Assembly (NCBI GenBank): GCA_024234165.1
Contig: JACKOP010000005.1
Span: 246,907-310,906, forward strand
Length of the DNA stretch: 64,000 bases
Reading direction: 5' to 3'
DNA from: Pseudomonadales bacterium
GTDB taxonomy: Bacteria; Pseudomonadota; Gammaproteobacteria; Pseudomonadales; UBA5518
The translations under genes and the position numbers were made by a program. Under the pieces are notes generated by a model. That model searched no databases. It had not been told where the DNA came from and saw nothing but the letters and a program-made list of their open reading frames with translations. Of this stretch, positions 43,913-52,438 are shown in pieces. Every line of letters starts with the position of its first letter. Within the stretch, counting starts at the first letter, position 1.

Positions 43913-44587
43913 TCATTTCTCGCCGAGATACAGCACTCCGTCCGCCTCGCGCAGCGTGACCCGTCCCAGCCACGACATGCCGAGCAGCACATCCGCCGGA
44001 TAGTCACCCTCGATGACCGCCGCCGCGACGTTGCGCACCACGATTCCCGAGACCTCGACCCGATCGAGCAGCACCGACCAGGCAGGCACCACGCCAGCGG
44101 CGGTCTGCACCGAACTGGTCGTGCCGTGCAGCCGGTAGTCGATACCGAGACGACGCGCCTCGCGGGAGTTCATCGCAATCACGCTGGCGCCGGTGTCTAC
44201 CAGCATCCGTGTCTGACGCCCGTTCACGGTAGCAGGGACCGCATACTGGTGACGCTCGCTGCGCGCGATCGCGACCTCGCGCCGCGCAGGTGCCACGAAT
44301 CCACCCGTTCCACTGCGTCCCGGAGCGAGCGTCACGCGCCGACCCCCGACCTCGACCAGCGCCTCGCGTGCATTCGCCGCCAGCAGCTTCACGCCCTCGG
44401 GCGAGGTCTCACCCACGCGCAGCATACGTTGCGCACCGTCGATGGCGAGCAGTGCGCGCCCCTCGAACAACGCGCTGGCGACGATGTCCGTCTGGGCATC
44501 GCCAGCGGCTGCGCCCAACGCAAGCCATGCCGCGAGCAGGCATGCCGCCGGTCCGTGCCTGTAAGCTGATGCCCGCATCGTGCTCAT
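43913..44587 (-). CDS. Retropepsin-like aspartic protease (clan AA), secreted
   Basis: A 224-residue protein with a signal sequence (PAACLLAAWLALGAAAGDAQ) and a TIGR02281-type protease domain: the catalytic motif MLVDTGASVIAMNSREARRL, then the flap-like PAWSVLLDRVEVSGIVVRNV and DVLLGMSWLGRV. It acts in the periplasm on unknown substrates. ATG 44587 overlaps the thiL stop by 4 nt, so it ends the nrdR-rib-nus-thiL run. Confidence 0.85.
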   Translation of the reverse strand: MSTMRASAYRHGPAACLLAAWLALGAAAGDAQTDIVASALFEGRALLAIDGAQRMLRVGETSPEGVKLLAANAREALVEVGGRRVTLAPGRSGTGGFVAPARREVAIARSERHQYAVPATVNGRQTRMLVDTGASVIAMNSREARRLGIDYRLHGTTSSVQTAAGVVPAWSVLLDRVEVSGIVVRNVAAAVIEGDYPADVLLGMSWLGRVTLREADGVLYLGEK

Positions 44588-45537
44588 GCGCCCGTGAAGT
44601 GCCGGTAGCCTGCACGCTGCGGCACGAAGCCTGCGGCGCGCACCCCCGCTCCCTGCTCGACGCGGCCGATGCGCGTGCACGCCAGTCCAAGCTCGTTCGC
44701 CATGGCCATGATTTCAGCCGCACGTGTCGGCGCCACCGTAAAACACAGCTCATAGTCGTCACCCCCGCCCAGCGCCAGCGAAAGCGCATCGTCACGGTCA
44801 GCGAGCTGAGCCAGCTCCGCTGCCAGCGGCAACCGGGCAGGCTCTACCACGATCGCGACACCACTGCGCTCGGCGATGTGTCCGGCGTCTGCAAGCAGGC
44901 CATCGGACACATCGATCGCCGCACTCGCCACGCCGCGCAACGCCGCACCCAGCGCAAGGCGTGGCTCGGGTTGCAGAAACACGCGCGCCGCGGCCGTCTC
45001 CACACTGCCTGCAAGGATGTGTCGCAGGCCGAGCGCCGCGAGCCCCGGCTGCCCGCTGACCCACAGTTCATCACCGGCACACGCACCGTCGCGACGCAAC
45101 GCGCTGCCCGCCGGCACGGTTCCATGCACCTGCACCGTGATCGACAGCGGACCTCGGGTGGTATCACCGCCGACCAGCGCAATGCCGAAGCGCCGAGCGA
45201 AAGCCGCGAGCGCACCGCTGAAGGCAGCCAGCCAGGGCTCGTCCACCTCGGGCAGAGTCAACGCGAGCGTGAACCACGCCGGGCGCGCACCCATTGCAGC
45301 CAGATCACTGAGATTCACCGCGAGTGCACGCTGTGCCAGATGGGCCGGATCGAAGTCCGCCGGAAAGTGCACGCCAGCAACCAGCGTGTCGACCGAGATC
45401 AGCAGATCCTCGGCCGCAGGCACGCGCACGATGGCGCAATCGTCACCGATGCCGAGCACGACACCGGCGGCAGCAGGAACCGCAAAGCGTTCAGCAGCGA
45501 AGTAGCGCGCAATCAGCTCGAACTCGCCGAGCGCCAC
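44584..45537 (-). CDS. thiL: Thiamine-monophosphate kinase
   Basis: A 317-residue enzyme making thiamine diphosphate from thiamine monophosphate. Core motifs: GIGDDCAIVRVPAAEDLLIS with metal-binding Asp residues, NLSDLAAMGARPAWF, LVGGDTTRGPLSITVQVHG and IDVSDGLLADAGHIAERSG. GTG start at 45537, 11 bp after nusB. It would complete the pathway begun by the salvage kinase at 34826. Confidence 0.96.
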   Translation of the reverse strand: MALGEFELIARYFAAERFAVPAAAGVVLGIGDDCAIVRVPAAEDLLISVDTLVAGVHFPADFDPAHLAQRALAVNLSDLAAMGARPAWFTLALTLPEVDEPWLAAFSGALAAFARRFGIALVGGDTTRGPLSITVQVHGTVPAGSALRRDGACAGDELWVSGQPGLAALGLRHILAGSVETAAARVFLQPEPRLALGAALRGVASAAIDVSDGLLADAGHIAERSGVAIVVEPARLPLAAELAQLADRDDALSLALGGGDDYELCFTVAPTRAAEIMAMANELGLACTRIGRVEQGAGVRAAGFVPQRAGYRHFTGA

Positions 45538-45548
45538 GTCTGTCTCCC

Positions 45549-46013
45549 TCAGCGCGTGCGCGCGCTTTCCGCCGCGCGCAGATCACGTGCGACCCGGTCG
45601 AGAACGGCATTCACGAAACGGTGGCTCTCGGTGGCGCCGAACTTCTTCGCCAGCGCCACCGCCTCGTTCAGCACCACGCGGTACGGAACGTCAGGCCGCC
45701 AGGCGAGTTCCCACGTGGCGATGCGCAGCACGGCGCGCTCCACCGGCCCCAGTTTTTCCAGCTCGATGTCGAGATGCGGTTCAAAGGCGGATTCCAGCTC
45801 CGCGAGGCGGGCCGGAACACCATGCAGGATTTCGTGGAAATAGTCGCAATCAGCGCCGCGAAAGTCGAAATCCTCGCTGAACTGACGCTCGATGTCGCTC
45901 AACGCATTGGCGCTGATCGCCCACTGGTACAGCGCCTGTACCGCATAGTGGCGCGCCTTGCGGCGTGCAGCGGCAAGCTGGCGTCGTTGCTGCTCCGGTG
46001 CGCTGTCAGTCAA
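45549..46013 (-). CDS. nusB: Transcription antitermination protein NusB
   Basis: A 154-residue helical NusB protein: ARRKARHYAVQALYQWAISA, then KLGPVERAVLRIATWELAWR and PYRVVLNEAVALAKKFGATE. It joins NusE in rRNA antitermination complexes. The frame contains no internal Met, so the start must be TTG 46013 (SD-like GGAG 9 nt upstream) or a far ATG at 46118 inside ribH. I prefer TTG because it yields the usual length. Confidence 0.92.
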   Translation of the reverse strand: MTDSAPEQQRRQLAAARRKARHYAVQALYQWAISANALSDIERQFSEDFDFRGADCDYFHEILHGVPARLAELESAFEPHLDIELEKLGPVERAVLRIATWELAWRPDVPYRVVLNEAVALAKKFGATESHRFVNAVLDRVARDLRAAESARTR

Positions 46014-46035
46014 CGGGACGGTCTCCGCGAGAGCC

Positions 46036-46506
46036 TCACAGGCGGGCCAGCAGGCTGACCATTTCGAGGGCAGACAAGGCGGCCTCCTCACCCTTGTTGC
46101 CGGCCTTGGTGCCAGCACGTTCGATGGCCTGTTCGATGGTATCGACGGTCAGCACACCGAACGCAACCGGAACGCCGGTCTGCAGCGACACCGTCGCGAT
46201 TCCCTTGGTGCACTCTCCGGCAACGTGCTCGAAGTGCGGGGTTCCACCACGGATCACCGCGCCAAGCGCCACGACCGCATCGTAGTTGCCGCTGCGGGCG
46301 ACCTTCTGTACCACCAGCGGCAGCTCGAAGGCGCCCGGTGCGCGCACCAGCGTGATCCGCTCGGCTGCCACACCGTGGCGGCGCAGCGTATCCAGCGCGC
46401 CGGCGATCAGACTCTCGACCACGAAACTGTTGAAGCGGCTCGCCACCAGCGCAAACCGTGCCTGTCCCGGCGCGAACACGCCTTCCACCGTCCTGATCGC
46501 GTCCAT
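46036..46506 (-). CDS. ribH: 6,7-dimethyl-8-ribityllumazine synthase
   Basis: A 156-residue lumazine synthase: RFALVASRFNSFVVESLIAG, LVRAPGAFELPLVVQKVARS, ALGAVIRGGTPHFEHVAGEC with the catalytic His, and PVAFGVLTVDTIEQAIERAG. It joins the RibD product and dihydroxybutanone phosphate. It is followed by nusB, the frequent ribH-nusB pairing. Confidence 0.97.
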   Translation of the reverse strand: MDAIRTVEGVFAPGQARFALVASRFNSFVVESLIAGALDTLRRHGVAAERITLVRAPGAFELPLVVQKVARSGNYDAVVALGAVIRGGTPHFEHVAGECTKGIATVSLQTGVPVAFGVLTVDTIEQAIERAGTKAGNKGEEAALSALEMVSLLARL

Positions 46507-46591
46507 TTGCCTGCCTTGCCGTGGGTATGCGAAAAGAGCGCCAATTCTGCCATCAAAAGCGCATGCCGACCATCAACGATAACGGCGCGGA

Positions 46592-47701
46592 TCAATAGTC
46601 GAGATGCTCGACGATCTCGAGTCCGAAACCCGAAATTGCGCTGTAGCGCATTGGTGGGCCCATCAACCGGATCCTGCCGACGCCGAGCTGGCGCAGGATC
46701 TGCGAACCGACACCGACCACGCTCAGCGCATTGCGCGTGCGCACCAACCCGCCCACGGCACTTTCGCCAAGTGCAACCTCCACACTGGCGAGCAACTGTT
46801 CTCCGGTTTCCGGCTGCGCGAGCAGCACCAGCACCCCGCTGCCTTCGCGCTCGATGCGCTCGAGGCAGCGCGCTGCGTTCCAGTCACGCGCCCTGCCCGG
46901 CACATCGGTACCCAGCACATCGCGCAGTGCCGCCGTCTGCTGCACGCGCACCAGCGTCGCCGCATGCGCATCGATCTGCCCACGCGCCAGTGCAAGATGG
47001 ACCTGACCGTCCTCGACATCGCGAAACACATGCAGACGGAACAGTCCCCGGGCCGTCTGCACATCACCCTCACGGATGCGCTGCACGGTAGTCTCGTGGT
47101 TCAGGCGGAACTGGATCAATCCGGCGATGGTCCCGACGCGCAATCCATGACGGCGTGCAAATGCAAACAATGCCTCACCGGTCGCCAGCGTGCCGTCGCC
47201 GTTCAGCACATCGACCATCACCGCTGCCGGTTCGAAGCCTGCGAGTCGCGCCAGATCACAGCCGCCCTCGGTGTGACCGGCACGCTTCAGCACGCCGCCA
47301 GGCTCGGCGCGCAACGGAAACACATGCCCGGGCTGCACCACGTCGCGCGGCTGCGCGCCGCGAGCAACGGCGACGCGAATCGTATGGGCGCGGTCGGCAG
47401 CCGAAATTCCGGTGCTGATACCCTCCGCCGCTTCGATCGATGCCGTGAACCGGCTCGCAAACGGGCCTGGCGAACCGCCAACCATCGGTGGCAACTGCAA
47501 CTGCGCGCAGCGCTCGGCGCTCAGTCCCAGGCACACCAGGCCGCGCGCCTGGCGCACCATGAAGTTGATCTTGTCGGCGCCGATATCCTCCGCCGGCGCG
47601 AGCAGCACCCCGCCGAGTCGATCGTCGTCGTCGTCGACCAGCACCACCATCTCGCCACGGCGAAAGCTGTCGATCAATTCCTGTGTGGTATCGAACTTCA
47701 T
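46592..47701 (-). CDS. ribBA: RibBA-type fusion protein with altered catalytic residues
   Basis: A 369-residue DHBP synthase / GTP cyclohydrolase II-like fusion. The fold is clear (INFMVRQARGLVCLGLSAER, PGHVFPLRAEPGGVLKRAGH, HTEGGCDLARLAGFEP). However, the loop that is normally DDEDRENEGD reads DDDDDRLGGVL, so the metal-binding glutamates are missing. The residue that is Glu in ICE(x)MN of active enzymes is Asp (VMVDVLNGDG). The C-terminal half lacks the CysX2GDX9CXC cluster, as in RibX-type halves. Catalysis by either half is doubtful. Confidence 0.9.
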   Translation of the reverse strand: MKFDTTQELIDSFRRGEMVVLVDDDDDRLGGVLLAPAEDIGADKINFMVRQARGLVCLGLSAERCAQLQLPPMVGGSPGPFASRFTASIEAAEGISTGISAADRAHTIRVAVARGAQPRDVVQPGHVFPLRAEPGGVLKRAGHTEGGCDLARLAGFEPAAVMVDVLNGDGTLATGEALFAFARRHGLRVGTIAGLIQFRLNHETTVQRIREGDVQTARGLFRLHVFRDVEDGQVHLALARGQIDAHAATLVRVQQTAALRDVLGTDVPGRARDWNAARCLERIEREGSGVLVLLAQPETGEQLLASVEVALGESAVGGLVRTRNALSVVGVGSQILRQLGVGRIRLMGPPMRYSAISGFGLEIVEHLDY

Positions 47702-48360
47702 GATGCGTCAAAACCGTTGCGCCGCAGGAATTCACGGCTGATGCCAGTCACGGCCGGTCGTGCCGCCGCATCGCCGAGCAACAGGCGCTCGAGGTAGCGC
47801 GCGATCACGTCCACCTCGAGATTCACGCGCGTTCCTGCCCGGTAGTTGCCAAAAATCGTCTCACTGGCTGTGACCGGAATGATGTTGAGGTCGAAGTCGA
47901 CACCGTCGACCGCGTTCACGGTCAGACTGACGCCATCGACGCAGACCGACCCCTTGTGCGCGATGTAGCGCGCGAGCGCCTGCGGCGCACGCACGCGATA
48001 GCGTGTCGAGCGCCCATCTGACTGCAGCGACACGACTTCCCCGACGCCATCGACATGACCGCTGACGATATGGCCGCCGAGCCGCTCCCCGACGGCCATT
48101 GCCTTCTCGAGGTTCACGCGCGAGCCGGTCGCCAGCGAACCCAGCGTGGTGTGCGCAAGCGTCTCCAGCGAAACGTCGGCCGAGTACCAGTCGTCGCCGC
48201 AATCGACGACAGTGAGGCAGACGCCGTTGGTGGCGATGCTGTCGCCATGACGCACATCCTGCATCCCGAGCTGGCCGCTGCCGACATGCAGACGCACATC
48301 ACCACCGCGACGCTCGATCCTGCGCAGCTCTCCGATCGCCTGGATGATTCCCGTGAACAT
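47698..48360 (-). CDS. ribE: Riboflavin synthase alpha subunit
   Basis: A 220-residue enzyme dismutating two lumazine molecules to riboflavin. Two internal repeats: MFTGIIQAIGELRRIERRGG with GDSIATNGVCLTVVD, and VVSLQSDGRSTRYRV with GSVCVDGVSLTVNAVDG. ATG 48360 begins at the universally conserved MFTGII; the frame upstream adds seven residues. It overlaps ribBA by 4 nt. Confidence 0.97.
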   Translation of the reverse strand: MFTGIIQAIGELRRIERRGGDVRLHVGSGQLGMQDVRHGDSIATNGVCLTVVDCGDDWYSADVSLETLAHTTLGSLATGSRVNLEKAMAVGERLGGHIVSGHVDGVGEVVSLQSDGRSTRYRVRAPQALARYIAHKGSVCVDGVSLTVNAVDGVDFDLNIIPVTASETIFGNYRAGTRVNLEVDVIARYLERLLLGDAAARPAVTGISREFLRRNGFDAS

Positions 48361-48402
48361 CCGAACTCCTGCCTCGCCCAAATGAATCCGCTGCCGCCCG
48401 CA

Positions 48403-49536
48403 TCAGGCTGCTTGTGCAGCCACGCTGGCGGTGATCCGCCAGTCGTCACCGACTGCACTGACATCACTGATATGCAGCACCACCTTCTCGCCCATTGTGG
48501 TCAATGGCAGCTCGAACAGCGCTCGTGCCGAGCTGCCGAGCAGCGCCGGTGCGACGTAGAACACCAGCTCGTCGGCCAGCCCCGCACGCAGCACTGCGCC
48601 GGCAAGCGCCGCACCCGCCTCGATCAACACCTCGTTGCATTGCGCTGCCGCCAGGTATTCGAGCAGCGCGCGCAGATCGACCCGCCCGTCTTCGCCGGGA
48701 AGATGCAACAGCCTCGCGCCTGCGGCGGTGAGCGCTCCCTCTCGGACCGTGTCGGTACCGGCGGTGACGACGATGGCCTCGCCGGGCGGTCCGAGCAACC
48801 GTGCCGAGATGGGCGTGCGGGCCTGCGAGTCCACAACCACGCGCAGCGGCTGACGTGGCGCCTGCTCTTCGCCAGGATTCATGGCCAGACGCACGTCGAG
48901 GCGCGGGTCATCGTGCAGTACCGTACCGATGCCGGTGATGACCGCGCAACTGCGCGCGCGCAAGCGCTGCACGTCGGCACGCGCAGCCACACCGGTGATC
49001 CACTTGCTGCTGCCGTCGGCCATCGCAGTACGCCCATCGAGGCTCATCGCCAACTTGATCCGTACCCACGGCAAACCAGTCGTCATGCGCTTGAAGAACC
49101 CGGGATTCAGCGCGCGGGCCTCGCGTTCCAGCAAGCCACACTCCACCGTGACCCCAGCGGCACGCAGCAAGGCGATGCCGTCGCCGGCAACCAGCGGGTT
49201 GGGATCGCGCGTGGCAACGACGACCCTCGCCACCCCGGATGCGAGCAACGCTTCGGCGCACGGCGGCGTACGCCCATGATGGCTGCAGGGTTCCAGCGAC
49301 ACGTAGGCCGTGGCACCGGCAGGCGATTCGTGCGCCGCCCGCAGCGCCGCGACTTCCGCGTGCTCCTCACCGGCGCGGCGATGGAAGCCGCTCGCGATCA
49401 CGTGCTCGCCGCGCGCGATCACGCAGCCGACGCGCGGATTCGGTGCCGTCGTGTACAGGCCACGACGCGCCAGCCCGATCGCGTGCGCCATGTGGCGGAT
49501 ATCGATGCTCGTCTGCACGTCCACGCCGGCAATCAC
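48403..49536 (-). CDS. ribD: Riboflavin biosynthesis deaminase/reductase
   Basis: A 377-residue bifunctional protein. The deaminase half has zinc motifs (GEEHAEVAALRAA; LEPCSHHGRTPPCAEALLAS). The reductase half has RIKLAMSLDGRTAMADGSSK and a C-terminal EAGAALAGAVLRAGLADEL. It carries out steps two and three of riboflavin synthesis. GTG start overlaps the nrdR stop by 4 nt. Confidence 0.96.
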   Translation of the reverse strand: MIAGVDVQTSIDIRHMAHAIGLARRGLYTTAPNPRVGCVIARGEHVIASGFHRRAGEEHAEVAALRAAHESPAGATAYVSLEPCSHHGRTPPCAEALLASGVARVVVATRDPNPLVAGDGIALLRAAGVTVECGLLEREARALNPGFFKRMTTGLPWVRIKLAMSLDGRTAMADGSSKWITGVAARADVQRLRARSCAVITGIGTVLHDDPRLDVRLAMNPGEEQAPRQPLRVVVDSQARTPISARLLGPPGEAIVVTAGTDTVREGALTAAGARLLHLPGEDGRVDLRALLEYLAAAQCNEVLIEAGAALAGAVLRAGLADELVFYVAPALLGSSARALFELPLTTMGEKVVLHISDVSAVGDDWRITASVAAQAA

Positions 49537-50015
49537 CCCGCCGTGCCAGCAGAGCCTGCGTCCTGCTCCTCGGCCAGGCGTTCGATCTCGGCGCGGAATT
49601 CATTCAGGTCCTGGAAGCTGCGGTAGACCGACGCGAAACGCACGAAAGCCACGTGGTCGACCGCCTTCAACTGGCGCATCACCTCTTCCCCGACCACGCG
49701 CGAAGGCACCTCACGCTCACCGGTAGCGATCAGCGCGTGCTTGATCCGGCTCAGCATCTGTTCCACACGCTCGACGCTCACCGGGCGCTTTTCGATTGCG
49801 CGCACTATCCCCTGGCGCAGCTTGTCCTCGTGGAACGGTTCACGCACCCCGCTCTGCTTGATGATCCGCGGCAGCATCAACTCGGCGGTCTCGTAGGTCG
49901 TGAAGCGCTCGGAACAGCCGAGACATTCGCGGCGCCGACGCACCTGATCGCCATCGGCAACCAGCCGCGAGTCGATGACCTTGGTGTCGGCTGCGGAGCA
50001 GAACGGACAGCGCAT
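49533..50015 (-). CDS. nrdR: Transcriptional repressor NrdR
   Basis: A 160-residue regulator of ribonucleotide reductase genes. The N-terminal zinc ribbon is MRCPFCSAADTKVIDSRLVA ... RRRRECLGCSERFTTYE. The ATP-cone domain follows (REPFHEDKLRQGIVRAIEKR). ATG 50015 is the conserved start. It heads the riboflavin run, as in many gammaproteobacteria. Confidence 0.97.
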   Translation of the reverse strand: MRCPFCSAADTKVIDSRLVADGDQVRRRRECLGCSERFTTYETAELMLPRIIKQSGVREPFHEDKLRQGIVRAIEKRPVSVERVEQMLSRIKHALIATGEREVPSRVVGEEVMRQLKAVDHVAFVRFASVYRSFQDLNEFRAEIERLAEEQDAGSAGTAG

Positions 50016-50191
50016 GAACGGGAAAGTACGGATGGTGGCGAGGCGCGCATGGTAGCACAGCAAGCGTGAACGGCCGGAGCACGAGACTGGACGGCGTCCG
50101 CATGATCCAGCCCTGCATGATCCAGACGATGCCAACCGTTCAGCGCTTGCGGTAGACTCGGCAAAAACCACACTATCGAGAGGTGTTCAGC

Positions 50192-51028
50192 GTGAGCACG
50201 AAGAACGGCGACAGTCACAAGACCGTGTTCATCACCGGTGCCGCCGGAGGGCTTGGCGCGAGCACGGCCCGCTACCTGGCCGAGCACGACTGGATGGTAT
50301 TTGCCGCAGACTACGATGCGAAGGCGCTCGAGGAGCTCGAGAACGAAACGAACATCTATCCGCTGCGCGTCGATGTCACCGACGCCCAGAGCTGCGAGGC
50401 GGCTCGGCGCAAGGTGGCGTCCATGTGCCGCGGACTCGACGGCATCGTGAACTTCGCCGGGATTCTCGCCGTCGGTTCATTGGTCGAAATCGACCCGGAG
50501 ACGGTGCGCCGCGTGCTCGAGGTCAACGTGATGGGCACGGTAAGAGTGAACCACGCGCTGTTTCGCCACGTGCTCGCACGCAAGGGACGGATCGTGAATA
50601 TCAGTTCGGAAACGGGCTGGCAGACGGCGATGCCATTCAATGGGCCCTACGCGATGAGCAAGCACGCGATCGAGGCCTACTCCGACGCGCTGCGTCGCGA
50701 GCTGATGTTTCTCGACATCCCCGTGATCAAGATCCAGCCCGGGCCGTTTCGCACCGGCATGGTGGCGAGCATCGAAGAGAATTTCGATCGCGTCACGAAG
50801 TCATCGAAATACTTCAAGGGCCTGCTGAACAACCTGAAGAAGGCGACCGTCAAGGAACAGGACAAGGCGCACGATCCGCTGCTGCTCGCTCGCACGGTCC
50901 ATGACGCGCTGACCGACCGCTGGCCACGGGCTGCGTACTCGGTGAAGCCGGATCCGCAGCGCATCGCCTTGAACAAGCTGCCGGAGTGGTCGATCGATCA
51001 GGTGCTGAAGCGGCTCCTGCGCAACTGA
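50192..51028 (+). CDS. Short-chain dehydrogenase/reductase
   Basis: A 278-residue SDR with NAD(P)-binding TGAAGGLGASTARYLAEHDW, the NFAG motif, catalytic Ser (NISSETGWQ) and YAMSKHAIEAY with Tyr and Lys. The adenine-pocket Asp (AADYDAKAL) after beta-2 suggests NAD preference. The substrate is unknown. GTG 50192 is preceded by GAGAGG at good spacing; GTG 50183 overlaps that site. Divergent from nrdR. Confidence 0.88.
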   Translation: MSTKNGDSHKTVFITGAAGGLGASTARYLAEHDWMVFAADYDAKALEELENETNIYPLRVDVTDAQSCEAARRKVASMCRGLDGIVNFAGILAVGSLVEIDPETVRRVLEVNVMGTVRVNHALFRHVLARKGRIVNISSETGWQTAMPFNGPYAMSKHAIEAYSDALRRELMFLDIPVIKIQPGPFRTGMVASIEENFDRVTKSSKYFKGLLNNLKKATVKEQDKAHDPLLLARTVHDALTDRWPRAAYSVKPDPQRIALNKLPEWSIDQVLKRLLRN

Positions 51029-51110
51029 GCAGGGATATCATTTGCGCCCGCGCAGCCGATCCGTATGCTGTGGCGCTCCGATCGACCAGGGTTCGCCAGA
51101 GGAACAGGGA

Positions 51111-51530
51111 ATGGACGTGCGCAGGCTCACTGACGCCATCGCGGTCACCTCGCAGATTTCCGTGCCGGATGTCGCCGAGGCTGCGCGCCTCGGGTTTCGC
51201 ACGCTGATCAACAACCGTCCGGACGGCGAGGATCCCGGTCAACCCTCGGCCCGCGAGATCGAGGCCGCGGCGCGTGCGGCGGGACTGGAGTACCACCATC
51301 TGCCGGTGACCATGGGTGCGCTCGGTGCGCGGGACGCACGCGCGTTCACCGCGCTCCTCACCCAGGCTCACGCACCGGTACTCGCCTTCTGCCGCAGCGG
51401 GACACGCTCGGCAATGCTGTGGGCGCTGACACGCGCCGGATACGGGGACACGGAACAGGTGATCTCCGTGGCTGCACGCGCTGGTTACGACCTGACTGGT
51501 CTGCGCCCTGTGCTCGAACACGGCATCTAG
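51111..51530 (+). CDS. DUF442/TIGR01244 phosphatase-like or sulfur-transfer domain protein
   Basis: A 139-residue protein with the P-loop FCRSGTRSAMLW, in a tyrosine-phosphatase-like fold as in the Blh N-terminal domain. The start DVRRLTDAIAVTSQISVPDV and the NNRPDGEDPGQPS loop are typical. Linked elsewhere to sulfide/persulfide metabolism. ATG 51111 follows AGGAACAGGG. The next gene is bacterioferritin. Confidence 0.83.
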   Translation: MDVRRLTDAIAVTSQISVPDVAEAARLGFRTLINNRPDGEDPGQPSAREIEAAARAAGLEYHHLPVTMGALGARDARAFTALLTQAHAPVLAFCRSGTRSAMLWALTRAGYGDTEQVISVAARAGYDLTGLRPVLEHGI

Positions 51531-51598
51531 GTGCGCACGCCCGCGCTGCACGAGCGTGTTAGGATGCCGTGACAGCGACACGCAGAGGAGGCGAACCG

Positions 51599-52063
51599 AT
51601 GCAAGGCGACAGACAGGTCATCCAGCACCTCAACAGGGCGCTCCGACAGGAGCTGACCGCAATCAACCAGTATTTCCTGCACGCCCGGATGTACCGCAAC
51701 TGGGGACTCGCGCAGCTCGCCGACCACGAATACCACGAGTCGATCGACGAAATGAAGCACGCCGATCTGCTGGTACAGCGCATCCTGTTCCTCGAGGGAC
51801 TGCCGAATCTGCAGGACCTCGGGACGCTGCGTATCGGCGAGAACACACGCGAGATCCTCGAAGCGGATCTCGCGCTGGAACTGGAGGCGGTCCCGCCGCT
51901 GCGCGAGGCGATCACGTACTGCGAATCCGTGCGCGACTTCATCAGCCGCCAGTTGTTCGCGGACATCCTCGAGGCAGAGGAAGAACACATCGACTGGATC
52001 GAAACGCAACTCGGACTGATCCAGCAGATCGGCATCGAGAACTATCTGCAATCGAAGATGTAA
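51599..52063 (+). CDS. bfr: Bacterioferritin
   Basis: A 154-residue ferritin-like four-helix protein that stores iron in a 24-mer. Ferroxidase residues are seen in LRQELTAINQYFLHARM, HEYHESIDEMKHAD and LEAEEEHIDWIETQL. The Met of DEMKHAD is the likely axial heme ligand between subunits. ATG 51599 matches the common MQGDxxVIxxLN start. bfd follows in the same direction. Confidence 0.96.
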   Translation: MQGDRQVIQHLNRALRQELTAINQYFLHARMYRNWGLAQLADHEYHESIDEMKHADLLVQRILFLEGLPNLQDLGTLRIGENTREILEADLALELEAVPPLREAITYCESVRDFISRQLFADILEAEEEHIDWIETQLGLIQQIGIENYLQSKM

Positions 52064-52109
52064 ACGACGACGGGAGCTTCCGCATCGGTAGTTGTTGGTA
52101 TTGCGAATC

Positions 52110-52125
52110 TATCTCATTTGAGATA
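52110..52125 (+). promoter_or_regulatory. Palindromic operator candidate upstream of bfd
   Basis: TATCTCA-TT-TGAGATA is a perfect 7+2+7 palindrome 46 bp upstream of bfd. bfd is usually induced under iron starvation by loss of Fur repression, and the site resembles a Fur box in position and AT-richness, although it departs from the GATAAT consensus. Confidence 0.5.
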
Positions 52126-52170
52126 ACGTTCATCGCATCAGCCACCTCCATCGATAGTGGGAGCAGTGCG

Positions 52171-52389
52171 ATGTATGTCTGCATCTGCAACAGCGTGACC
52201 GATCGCGACATCGCCAAGGCGGTGCACAACGGTGCGCGGACACTGGCGCACCTCGAATCCACGCTTGGCGTTGGAACCCGTTGCGGTCGCTGCCGCAACA
52301 AGGCGAGTGACTGTCTGCGTCGCCTGCAGCAGCAACAGGCGGCTCCCGCCGCTGCCCCCAGCGGGCTGGCATTCGCGCTGTCTGCCTGA
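52171..52389 (+). CDS. bfd: Bacterioferritin-associated ferredoxin
   Basis: A 72-residue [2Fe-2S] protein of the BFD type: MYVCICNSVTDRDIAKAVHN and VGTRCGRCRNKASDCL give the four cysteines as C-x-C and C-x2-C. It reduces bacterioferritin to release iron. The C-terminal Ala-rich tail is not conserved. The gene has its own upstream palindrome separate from bfr. Confidence 0.93.
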   Translation: MYVCICNSVTDRDIAKAVHNGARTLAHLESTLGVGTRCGRCRNKASDCLRRLQQQQAAPAAAPSGLAFALSA

Positions 52390-52438
52390 TGGCAGTGTGC
52401 CGACGACCCGTGGACGAACGGCAGGTACCGGCACGAAC

